28,154 nucleotides of DNA, from positions 1-28,154 of the forward strand of contig JBCDCE010000053.1 of assembly GCA_039182515.1 (NCBI GenBank), read 5' to 3'. Shown here one piece after another: positions 22,577 to 28,154 of the stretch. The notes below the pieces were generated by a model. It searched no databases, was not told the origin of the DNA, and worked only from the letters and a program-made list of their open reading frames with translations. How positions within the stretch are numbered: the first letter of the stretch is position 1; every line of letters begins with the position of its first letter. A program made the position numbers and the translations under genes. The stretch comes from JBCDCE01 sp039182515. Its GTDB lineage: Bacteria; Pseudomonadota; Alphaproteobacteria; Rhodobacterales; Rhodobacteraceae.

Positions 22577-22599
22577 TTGCGCTTGGATTAAGGGCGCAA
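22577..22599. terminator. Weak inverted repeat between convergent genes
   Basis: TTGCGC (22577-22582) pairs with GCGCAA (22594-22599) across an 11-base loop, in the 58-base gap between the glycosyltransferase and the convergent lipoprotein gene. No T-run follows, so a role in stopping transcription is only possible. Confidence 0.25.
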
Positions 22600-22631
22600 G
22601 TGCAAAGATGCGTGAGATCCCGGCCTTTCAA

Positions 22632-23174
22632 TCACAGGTCCGCCTGGCATTCCACAGAGGCAAGCCGCATTGAAAATGTGAGGGGTTCGCCTCTGAAAAA
22701 CTGGTTTCGGGCCTTTACGCGAATAACCGCGCCTCCTGAGGTCGCGGCGGAGGGGGCAACGGTCATTGGGAAAATGATGTTGCGCGTGTTTGCGACGATG
22801 GGCGCATCGTAGCGCCAGACCTCGGTTGTGGTGGCGGCACCGAAGATATCAAGGATTTCAACAGGCAGATCGCCAGGTTCTACAAAGGTTCCCGAGTAGC
22901 GCGGCATGGCAATTTCGGCGTCGGTGATCGCATAGACATCTTTGATCTCAAACAGAAGGTTAATCTCCGCCTGATTTGGTCCGAGCACATATGCATCGTC
23001 GCCGGGAAACAGCCTTGATGACCCTGTCGGGCAGTCGGGTCTGAGGACCTCTGCATCTTCGTCATTTGACGCAATTAAGCCCACACTTCTTTCACTCACA
23101 TTGATGCTGGGAAAAGAACATCCACTCACCATCAAAAGGGTCAAAACGAGACCCGCCAAACCTCGGTCCACCAT
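22632..23174 (-). CDS. Putative lipoprotein, function unknown
   Basis: This 180-residue product starts with a lipoprotein signal: a positive N-terminus (MVDRG), a hydrophobic core LVLTLLMV and the lipobox VSGC with C19 as the lipidated residue. The rest has no motif I recognise; it is acidic in the first part (ASNDEDAEVLRPDCPTGS) with beta-rich stretches such as EINLLFEIKDVYAITDAEIAMPRYSG. I chose the ATG at 23174 because AAGGA lies seven bases upstream; a TTG at 23189 is less likely. It follows idi on the same strand after a terminator-like hairpin, so it is probably transcribed on its own. A periplasmic or outer-membrane location is inferred. Confidence 0.75.
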   Translation of the reverse strand: MVDRGLAGLVLTLLMVSGCSFPSINVSERSVGLIASNDEDAEVLRPDCPTGSSRLFPGDDAYVLGPNQAEINLLFEIKDVYAITDAEIAMPRYSGTFVEPGDLPVEILDIFGAATTTEVWRYDAPIVANTRNIIFPMTVAPSAATSGGAVIRVKARNQFFRGEPLTFSMRLASVECQADL

Positions 23175-23209
23175 CCGCAATTCCTTCAATCAAAATTGAA
23201 GCGTAGCGC

Positions 23210-23227
23210 AAAATCGCGCGAAGCGCG
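23210..23227 (-). terminator. Probable terminator after idi
   Basis: On the minus strand CGCGC-TTC-GCGCG (23227-23215) is followed by ATTTT. The stem is short but pure G/C and is placed about 75 bases after the idi stop and 36 bases before the lipoprotein start. It would end the bchG-bchP-idi transcript. Confidence 0.5.
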
Positions 23228-23303
23228 CCCCCTTTTGTTCCAGCCAAGCCCGAAGGGCGTGGCGCAGAAGGGAGGTGGGTGGGCGTTTGTCGGAGGTGCT
23301 GCG

Positions 23304-23837
23304 CTATTGAGCTGCGACGGTTTCGCCGAAGATTTGGTCTTGGAATTCTTCGAGGTAGATCCGCAGCCAAGGGGTAAAGAGCTCAGGACGGCGTTTGACC
23401 TCTGCTGTGAGGTCATAAAAACCGACCCACCGGGTTTCAGCCACTTCGTCTGGATTGAGGTTCAAGCCGAGGTCCTTCGTGGCATAGGCCACAAAGACAT
23501 CCACCACTTCATGCTCAATCAAACCGCCGCCAACATCCGCGCGGTATTCGACTGTGTCGCGAAAAGCAGGGTAGAGGCGTTCGATTCCTAATTCTTCCTT
23601 AAGCCTCCGGATCGCACAATCGGCGGGGCTCTCGTTCCATTCTGGGTGCGTGCAGCAGGTATTGGCCCAAAGCCCAGGCGTGTGATATTTCCCATCGGCC
23701 CGTTTTTGGATCAAAACCTCTTCGCCCGCCAAAACAAAGACAGACACGGCTTTGTGCTTGAGCCCTTTGAGATGGGCTTCGAGCTTTTCAACGGGGGTCA
23801 GTTTCCCATTTACCCAAGTGGGGATCATGATGCTCAT
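23304..23837 (-). CDS. idi: Isopentenyl-diphosphate delta-isomerase, type I (Idi)
   Basis: Idi interconverts isopentenyl and dimethylallyl diphosphate, balancing the C5 units for GGPP synthesis. The 177-residue product is the Nudix-type (type I) enzyme. It has NTCCTHPEWNE with the catalytic-type cysteine at C61/C62, the Nudix stretch RRLKEELGI around residues 77-85, and the acidic IEHEVVDVF (E107, E109). Length matches Rhodobacter Idi. Its ATG overlaps the bchP stop by four bases, as in Rhodobacter where idi also follows bchP. It completes the C5 supply together with dxs a few kilobases away. Confidence 0.95.
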   Translation of the reverse strand: MSIMIPTWVNGKLTPVEKLEAHLKGLKHKAVSVFVLAGEEVLIQKRADGKYHTPGLWANTCCTHPEWNESPADCAIRRLKEELGIERLYPAFRDTVEYRADVGGGLIEHEVVDVFVAYATKDLGLNLNPDEVAETRWVGFYDLTAEVKRRPELFTPWLRIYLEEFQDQIFGETVAAQ

Positions 23838-25012
23838 GTGCGCACCGCTGATACGAGTCCCATGAGATGTGCCACGTTTTTCACACCAATTTTCAGGTGC
23901 GCCAGCGGCCGGGCTTTCACGAGCTTTTTGTTCATATAGGCTTCAAAGGTGAGGCGCTGCACGTCGATGTCGTGACACAGCGACACAAAGCGCTCGCGCC
24001 GATCATCGCTGCGGTAGTAGGCGTTTTGCATGGCACCAAGCACTTGAAACACTTGTTTGTGCTCTTTCATGAAGAGCTTTCGTGCGAGTTTTAGATCGGT
24101 TGTTCGTCCAGAGGCTAGGGTCGCTGCTGTCGCAGTTGCGGCCACAACGCCGCCCGCCATGGCATAATAAATGCCTTCCCCTGATGACGGCGCAACAACG
24201 CCCGCGGCATCGCCTGCCAGCACCACGTCTTTGCCGTTGTCCCAACGGTCAAGCGGTTTGAGCGGAATGGGCGCGCCTTCTTTGCGGAGCGTTTCGCAGT
24301 CCGCGAGGCCGGATGCATCGCGCAAAGCGGCGGTGGCAGCTTTGAGATCAACACCGTCTACGCCCGTGCCCATGCCAACACTGGCGCTGTCTCCATGTGG
24401 AAAGACCCAGCCGTAGAAATCTGGGCTGATCTCGCCATCGTAGATCACGTCGCAGCGGTCTGGGTGATAACTGCCGCGGGGCCCAGGGCTTTTGATGATC
24501 TCATGATAGGCGATCACGTATGGGATCTTATCCCCGCCCGGTACTTCTGCGCGCGCCACATCGGAGCGCGCACCGTCGGCTCCGATCACAAGCTTGCAGG
24601 GCAAGCTGTGTTCCTCGCGCGTGGCCTTGTCGCGGTAGACGACCGTTGGGTGGCCTTCGCTCCGATCTATCCGCAAAAATGTCCCCACGTGGTAGTCAGC
24701 ACCGGCTTCTTGAGCGCGTGCGCGCAAAAAAGGATCGAAGTCCTTGCGATCGACCATGCCAACAAAGCCGTTCTCGATCGGAATATCGACTTGGCGCTTT
24801 GTGGGGGAAATCATGCGTGCTGTTGTGATCCGGGCAATGATCTGGCTGTCGGGAATATCGAAGTCTTTGATCAAGCGCGGCGGGATTGCGCCGCCACAGG
24901 GTTTGATCCGACCTTCTCTGTCCAAAAGCGCAACGGAATGACCAGAGCGGCATAGATCGATTGCAGCCGTACTTCCTGAAGGGCCACCGCCCACAACAAC
25001 AACGTCATACAT
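23834..25012 (-). CDS. bchP: Geranylgeranyl diphosphate/bacteriochlorophyll reductase (BchP)
   Basis: BchP reduces three double bonds of the geranylgeranyl group, turning geranylgeranyl-bacteriochlorophyll a into the phytyl form. The 392-residue flavoprotein starts MYDVVVVGGGPSGSTAAIDL, with the FAD-binding GGGPSG at residues 8-13. It has the second FAD motif VLAGDAAGVVAPSSGEGIYYAMAGG, plus IGADGARSDVAR, typical of the group. The start lies three bases after the stop of the pucC-like gene and its end overlaps idi by four bases, so bchG-pucC-like-bchP-idi is one operon. Confidence 0.96.
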   Translation of the reverse strand: MYDVVVVGGGPSGSTAAIDLCRSGHSVALLDREGRIKPCGGAIPPRLIKDFDIPDSQIIARITTARMISPTKRQVDIPIENGFVGMVDRKDFDPFLRARAQEAGADYHVGTFLRIDRSEGHPTVVYRDKATREEHSLPCKLVIGADGARSDVARAEVPGGDKIPYVIAYHEIIKSPGPRGSYHPDRCDVIYDGEISPDFYGWVFPHGDSASVGMGTGVDGVDLKAATAALRDASGLADCETLRKEGAPIPLKPLDRWDNGKDVVLAGDAAGVVAPSSGEGIYYAMAGGVVAATATAATLASGRTTDLKLARKLFMKEHKQVFQVLGAMQNAYYRSDDRRERFVSLCHDIDVQRLTFEAYMNKKLVKARPLAHLKIGVKNVAHLMGLVSAVRT

Positions 25013-25015
25013 TAG

Positions 25016-26275
25016 CTATTCTCCCGGATGCATAAGGGGCGCGTTTGCGCGCTCAGGGGCGAGGATACGCAGAGCAACAACAGCAGCTGCGCAAAAGAGG
25101 ACGGCCTCAAGGGCAAAGACCGTGGCATAAGCGGCAGGATCCGCCAGAAAGAGACGGCTGAGATCGAGGATCCCAGTTGCAACGAGACCCGCGAGCCCCG
25201 CCGCAATGGCTTGTGCTGCGCCAAAGACCCCCATGCGGGTACCTGTGGCCCCAGGCTGTTGCGACGAAAGGACCATCATCGAGCCCACAGCACCCACCAC
25301 AAAAAGCCCATTGCCAAATCCAAGGGCAACAGTTGCTGGGATCAACGGCAATTGCATGCCCAGTGCCGCAAGTCCTAAGGCCGAGATGAAACAGCCCGCA
25401 ACGGCCCAGGTGCGCAAAGTCCCGATCTTAAAGCTCGACAGGGCACCTGCCAGGATCATGCCGAGCAGGGCGGCACCGTCTTTGCCGCCAGAGAGCTTGG
25501 TGGAGTCTTCAGGGCTCAGGCCATGTACATGACCAGCGAAAGGCTCGAAGATCAGCTCAGACAGATAGAAGGCCAAGATCGACAGGAACACAAAGCCCGT
25601 GAAGGCCTTGGCGGTTGGGTCTGCCCATGTGGCTTTAAGCGCAGGCCAAAAGTCTTGGTGTTGCGGGGCAGGGGTGGGACCCAAGCGGCGCTCTATACCC
25701 CAGGTGGCCAAAAGGCTCAGAAGGACAGCGATGGCACCAACGATACTGACCACGGTTATAAGACGCGGGGCCGAGTAGGGTTCCAAAGCGATGCCAGTTC
25801 CAATGGAGGCAATGATCGCGCCTGCGATCAGAAAGAGCCAAGCCACAGTTGCCGCAGCCCCTTTGCCTCTGCCGGTGGTGACCGTGGCCAAAAGCGCCAA
25901 GAACGAGGTGCCCGCAGCGCCAATGCCCAGGCCCAAAGCCGCATAGGCCAGGACCCAGATGATCAGCGCAAGACTTGTGCTTGTGGCGGCAAGATGGATG
26001 GCCCAGGCCGCTGCAACGAGTGATACGGCAACAAGCGTGAGCCCACCCACAATAAAGGGCGTGCGCCCGCCTTTTGCGTCACTCCTGTGACCCCACATGG
26101 GTCGGGTGAGTTGCACGCCGTAATGAAGCGCCACCAAGAGCCCAGGCAAAAGGGCTGGCAGCGCGAGCTCCACGGTCATCAGGCGGTTAAAGAGGTTTAC
26201 AGGCAAGGCTGCGAGTCCCCCGATGGCCATGTTCACGAGGCAAAGCCGTGCAATTGTGAGCCAAGATGTGGTCAT
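25016..26275 (-). CDS. PucC/LhaA-family (BCH) transporter-like membrane protein
   Basis: The 419-residue, strongly hydrophobic product looks like a 12-helix member of the PucC/Bch2/LhaA family, major-facilitator-like proteins thought to deliver bacteriochlorophyll to antenna complexes. The region RLMTVELALPALLPGLLVALHYGVQLTRPMWGHRSDAKGGRTPFIVGG (about residues 31-78) is family-typical. Position between bchG and bchP matches the ORF428 (bch2) gene of Rhodobacter. Its start overlaps the bchG stop (ATGA) and its end is three bases from bchP. I leave the symbol blank because PucC, LhaA and Bch2 paralogues cannot be separated by eye. Confidence 0.88.
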   Translation of the reverse strand: MTTSWLTIARLCLVNMAIGGLAALPVNLFNRLMTVELALPALLPGLLVALHYGVQLTRPMWGHRSDAKGGRTPFIVGGLTLVAVSLVAAAWAIHLAATSTSLALIIWVLAYAALGLGIGAAGTSFLALLATVTTGRGKGAAATVAWLFLIAGAIIASIGTGIALEPYSAPRLITVVSIVGAIAVLLSLLATWGIERRLGPTPAPQHQDFWPALKATWADPTAKAFTGFVFLSILAFYLSELIFEPFAGHVHGLSPEDSTKLSGGKDGAALLGMILAGALSSFKIGTLRTWAVAGCFISALGLAALGMQLPLIPATVALGFGNGLFVVGAVGSMMVLSSQQPGATGTRMGVFGAAQAIAAGLAGLVATGILDLSRLFLADPAAYATVFALEAVLFCAAAVVALRILAPERANAPLMHPGE

Positions 26276-27171
26276 GCTAGGCCTCGCAGGGCAAAGGCCG
26301 CAACCATCATGCCGGAGACATAAAGCGCAACGCCTGTGCTATTGTACCACGGGGCCAAGGCTTTTGGATCTGTCAGAAGCTTTCGCATCGCAAGCGCTTG
26401 GGCTGCCAAAAGCGCGAGGATTGCGACGGCATGCAGAGGTTTGCCCCAGGTCAAAAGGAGACCAATTACGAGAAGCTGCGGTGTCGCCATGATCAAGCAG
26501 GCCAGCTTTGCAGCGCGCTCGGGCCCCAACACGACAGGCAGGCTGTTTACGCCCGTGGCGCGATCGCCTTCAAAAGCTTTGAAATCATTGAGCGTCATGA
26601 TGCCATGTGCGCCAATTGCGTAGAGCAAAGCGACGATGAGGATTTGCCAAGAGGGCGCACCGGTGCTCAAAACCGCAGCGCCCGTGATCCAAGGCAGGCC
26701 TTCGTAAGACAGCCCCACAAGGCCAGGCCCCCACCATCCTGAGCGCTTGAGGCGTACGGGTTCAGCCGAATAAGCCCAAGCTGCTAGGACGCCGATAATA
26801 GTGGCGCCAAAGCCCCAAGGGCCCAATTGCCAGCCCACAAAAAGCGATAAGGCCGACATCGCAAGGGCGACATAGAGCCCCCATTTGCCCGGCACGCGGC
26901 CTGAGGGAATGGGGCGGTCTGGCTCGTTGATCGCATCCACATGCCTGTCGCACCAATCATTTGCCGCTTGGCTCATCCCGCAGACGATGGGGCCTGCAAG
27001 CAATATGCCCAAAAGCACCAACGGCCACTGATCCAGCGGCGACACACCCACCGAAATCACGCCACATAGGTAGGCCCACATAGGCGGAAACCACGTGATC
27101 GGTTTGATCAAGCGCAGCAAAGCGGCGGGCTCGGGCCAGACCCGAGGCGATTGAATCTGACTGACAGACAT
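26272..27171 (-). CDS. bchG: Bacteriochlorophyll synthase (BchG)
   Basis: BchG esterifies bacteriochlorophyllide a with geranylgeranyl (or phytyl) diphosphate at the membrane. The 299-residue UbiA-family prenyltransferase has RLIKPITWFPPMWAYLCGVIS at about residues 20-40, the diphosphate-binding motif NDWCDRHVD at 71-79 followed by INEPDRPIPSG, and a second acid motif in LNDFKAFEGDRATG. It has multiple membrane segments. The ATG at 27171 fits the Rhodobacter N-terminus (MSVSQ...). An in-frame TTG at 27207 would extend it by 12 residues across an operator. No Shine-Dalgarno sequence is visible before the ATG. It is the first gene of the bchG-bchP-idi operon. Confidence 0.95.
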   Translation of the reverse strand: MSVSQIQSPRVWPEPAALLRLIKPITWFPPMWAYLCGVISVGVSPLDQWPLVLLGILLAGPIVCGMSQAANDWCDRHVDAINEPDRPIPSGRVPGKWGLYVALAMSALSLFVGWQLGPWGFGATIIGVLAAWAYSAEPVRLKRSGWWGPGLVGLSYEGLPWITGAAVLSTGAPSWQILIVALLYAIGAHGIMTLNDFKAFEGDRATGVNSLPVVLGPERAAKLACLIMATPQLLVIGLLLTWGKPLHAVAILALLAAQALAMRKLLTDPKALAPWYNSTGVALYVSGMMVAAFALRGLA

Positions 27172-27173
27172 AG

Positions 27174-27191
27174 TGTCAACTATGCTAGACA
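27174..27191. promoter_or_regulatory. PpsR/CrtJ operator TGT-N12-ACA at bchG
   Basis: Exact TGT-N12-ACA (TGTCAACTATGCTAGACA), ending two bases before the bchG ATG at 27171. A degenerate second site TTG-N12-ACA occupies 27194-27211. The position right at the start codon means repression could block transcription start, or that the mRNA is nearly leaderless. Confidence 0.7.
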
Positions 27192-27207
27192 CATTGCGAT
27201 TCAGCAA

Positions 27208-27611
27208 GACATCTTTTGTCGCACAAAGGTAGAATTAAATGTAGCTGTGAGAGGTTAAGGCCTGTGAACCTCAACTCTCAGTTTTTGGCGACCATTCCGA
27301 CCCGTCTTGCTGTGACAAGTGATGCCCATCTGGAGTCGTCAAAGCGTTAAAGCAGCGTGCGGCCAATGACCCAAAGCGCCAAACGGACCGGACTCAAATG
27401 GTCGCTTAAGGCAAAGGGCGGAATAGTGCGATTAGCTCGCCAAGACTTGCCCACAAGGGGATCGCCGGCCGACACAGCGACACAATAAGCGTTTGTGCCG
27501 CAAACCTCAGTTCACTTGACTGGTAAGATAACTTTCTAAATGCAGGACGCTTTTCGTACACCCGTCGTTCGCTTCGAATGGCATGAACGCGGGACAAAGC
27601 GGACATTGCAG
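27208..27611. other. Gene-poor interval upstream of bchG
   Basis: About 400 bases without a supported gene. It holds an inverted repeat GAGGTT-N10-AACCTC at 27251-27272, flanked by TGAGAG/CTCTCA and a T-run at 27281-27285, which could be a terminator reading rightwards. A 66-codon minus-strand frame at 27406-27606 shows no protein-like pattern and may be a remnant. Confidence 0.4.
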
Positions 27612-27956
27612 CTATGTGTGATAGCCTGGTGAAATAGCCAAGTCTGTTCGGTAGATTATTCCGTCACCCCAATATGTGATCTCGGGTTTAGGGCTGATAA
27701 TCAATTCAAACCAGCAGACAGATTCGAGAATTTTAGGAACCCAGTCGGCCATCCCTGACAACTTAAAAACACTGCCCGATTTTTCTTTAAGATTAACTGG
27801 CCAATACTCTTTCTTATCGAGTAGCTGTACTAAGATATTGTTTTGTTCGCCCTCAGAAACAGTCAGCATGTAGGTTCCGTTTGGAAAGCGAAACACCCAA
27901 CTATGTTCACCATATTGGGCAATCTCATCGTCACCAATTCTCATCCAATCTGTCAT
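27612..27956 (-). CDS. Small hypothetical protein in AT-rich patch
   Basis: A 114-residue open frame, MTDWMRIGDDEIAQYGEHSW..., with an even mix of residues, few rare patterns and no membrane segment or signal. I do not recognise it. Tryptophans and acidic residues are frequent (DWVPKILESVCWFELI). The DNA here is clearly more AT-rich than the bch/crt genes, and it lies between bchG and an insertion-sequence end, which suggests recent acquisition. No good ribosome site precedes the ATG at 27956, so it could be a remnant. Confidence 0.45.
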   Translation of the reverse strand: MTDWMRIGDDEIAQYGEHSWVFRFPNGTYMLTVSEGEQNNILVQLLDKKEYWPVNLKEKSGSVFKLSGMADWVPKILESVCWFELIISPKPEITYWGDGIIYRTDLAISPGYHT

Positions 27957-28015
27957 CGCGTAATACTGTCTGTAGTTAGTGCTTTGAACAAGACCAAAAG
28001 ATGTACGTCTGCTAT

Positions 28016-28154
28016 GGGCCTATTTCGTTGAAAAACTCTTCCTTGATCGGGGCGTAAGTCGCTGATTCAATTCTTTCCATGAGGAGGGATTGGGGATGAT
28101 GGGACCAAAGCAGGAAGCGCAGGCGGCGCTGTTCTATGAGTTTTCGCTGGAGGA
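28016..28154 (+). mobile_element. Left end of an IS1182-like insertion sequence, cut by window
   Basis: GGCCTATTTCGTTGAAAAAC around 28017-28036 looks like the terminal inverted repeat of IS1182-family elements, and a transposase start follows about 60 bases later. The right end, the mate repeat and any target duplication are outside the window, so the exact boundary is approximate. Confidence 0.6.
28096..28154 (+). CDS. IS1182-type transposase, N-terminal fragment (runs off window)
   Basis: Nineteen full codons are visible: MMGPKQEAQAALFYEFSLE. This N-terminus, MGPKQEAQAALFYEFS, is one I recognise as the start of IS1182-family transposases common in Alphaproteobacteria. GAGGAGGG at 28081-28088 is a strong ribosome site with suitable spacing. 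The start may be the second ATG (28099). The rest lies past the window edge, so intactness is unknown. Confidence 0.7.
   Translation, partial: MMGPKQEAQAALFYEFSLE

Noticed and set aside
27406..27606. 66-codon minus-strand frame MSALSRVHAIRSERRV...
   Set aside because: Residue make-up looks random and there is no ribosome site; kept only as a possible remnant in the gap description.

Overview
The window is a large block of a photosynthesis gene cluster from an aerobic or facultative anoxygenic phototroph of the Alphaproteobacteria, most likely Rhodobacterales (Rhodobacter/Roseobacter group). The basis is the gene order bchDI-crtA / crtIB-tspO / crtCD / crtEF / bchCXYZ-pufQBALM, crtA together with crtCDF (spheroidene/spheroidenone pathway), a PufX-like gene and no pufC after pufM, and dxs directly behind the puf genes. 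Species cannot be named from the sequence alone.

Layout. 1-3364 (minus): crtA-bchI-bchD, with the bchD 3' end cut by the window edge; bchI and bchD are subunits of Mg-chelatase. 3488-6598 (plus): crtI, crtB and tspO, tightly packed. 6595-9014 (minus): crtD and crtC, convergent with tspO. 9126-11132 (plus): crtE and crtF. 11244-19225 (plus): the superoperon-like run bchC-bchX-bchY-bchZ-pufQ-pufB-pufA-pufL-pufM-pufX, mostly with overlapping or short junctions. A string of five hairpins ending in a strong terminator (19240-19437) separates it from dxs (19493-21394). 21584-23174 holds two genes not normally part of such clusters, a glycosyltransferase-like protein (plus) and a lipoprotein (minus). 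23304-27171 (minus): bchG-pucC-like-bchP-idi with overlapping junctions. 27208-28154 is a gene-poor edge with one small AT-rich hypothetical ORF and the left end of an IS1182-type insertion sequence.

How it works together. dxs and idi make C5 isoprenoid units, and crtE makes GGPP. GGPP goes either to carotenoids (crtB, crtI, crtC, crtD, crtF, crtA) or to the bacteriochlorophyll tail (bchG attaches it, bchP reduces it). bchI/D start the Mg branch, while bchX/Y/Z and bchC complete the bacteriochlorin ring. pufB/A encode LH1, pufL/M the reaction centre core, and pufX probably the RC-LH1 organiser. Exact TGT-N12-ACA palindromes (PpsR/CrtJ operators) lie before crtI/crtA, crtE/crtD, bchC (two, over a sigma-70-like promoter) and bchG, which suggests common oxygen/light repression. 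No tRNA, rRNA or CRISPR array was seen.
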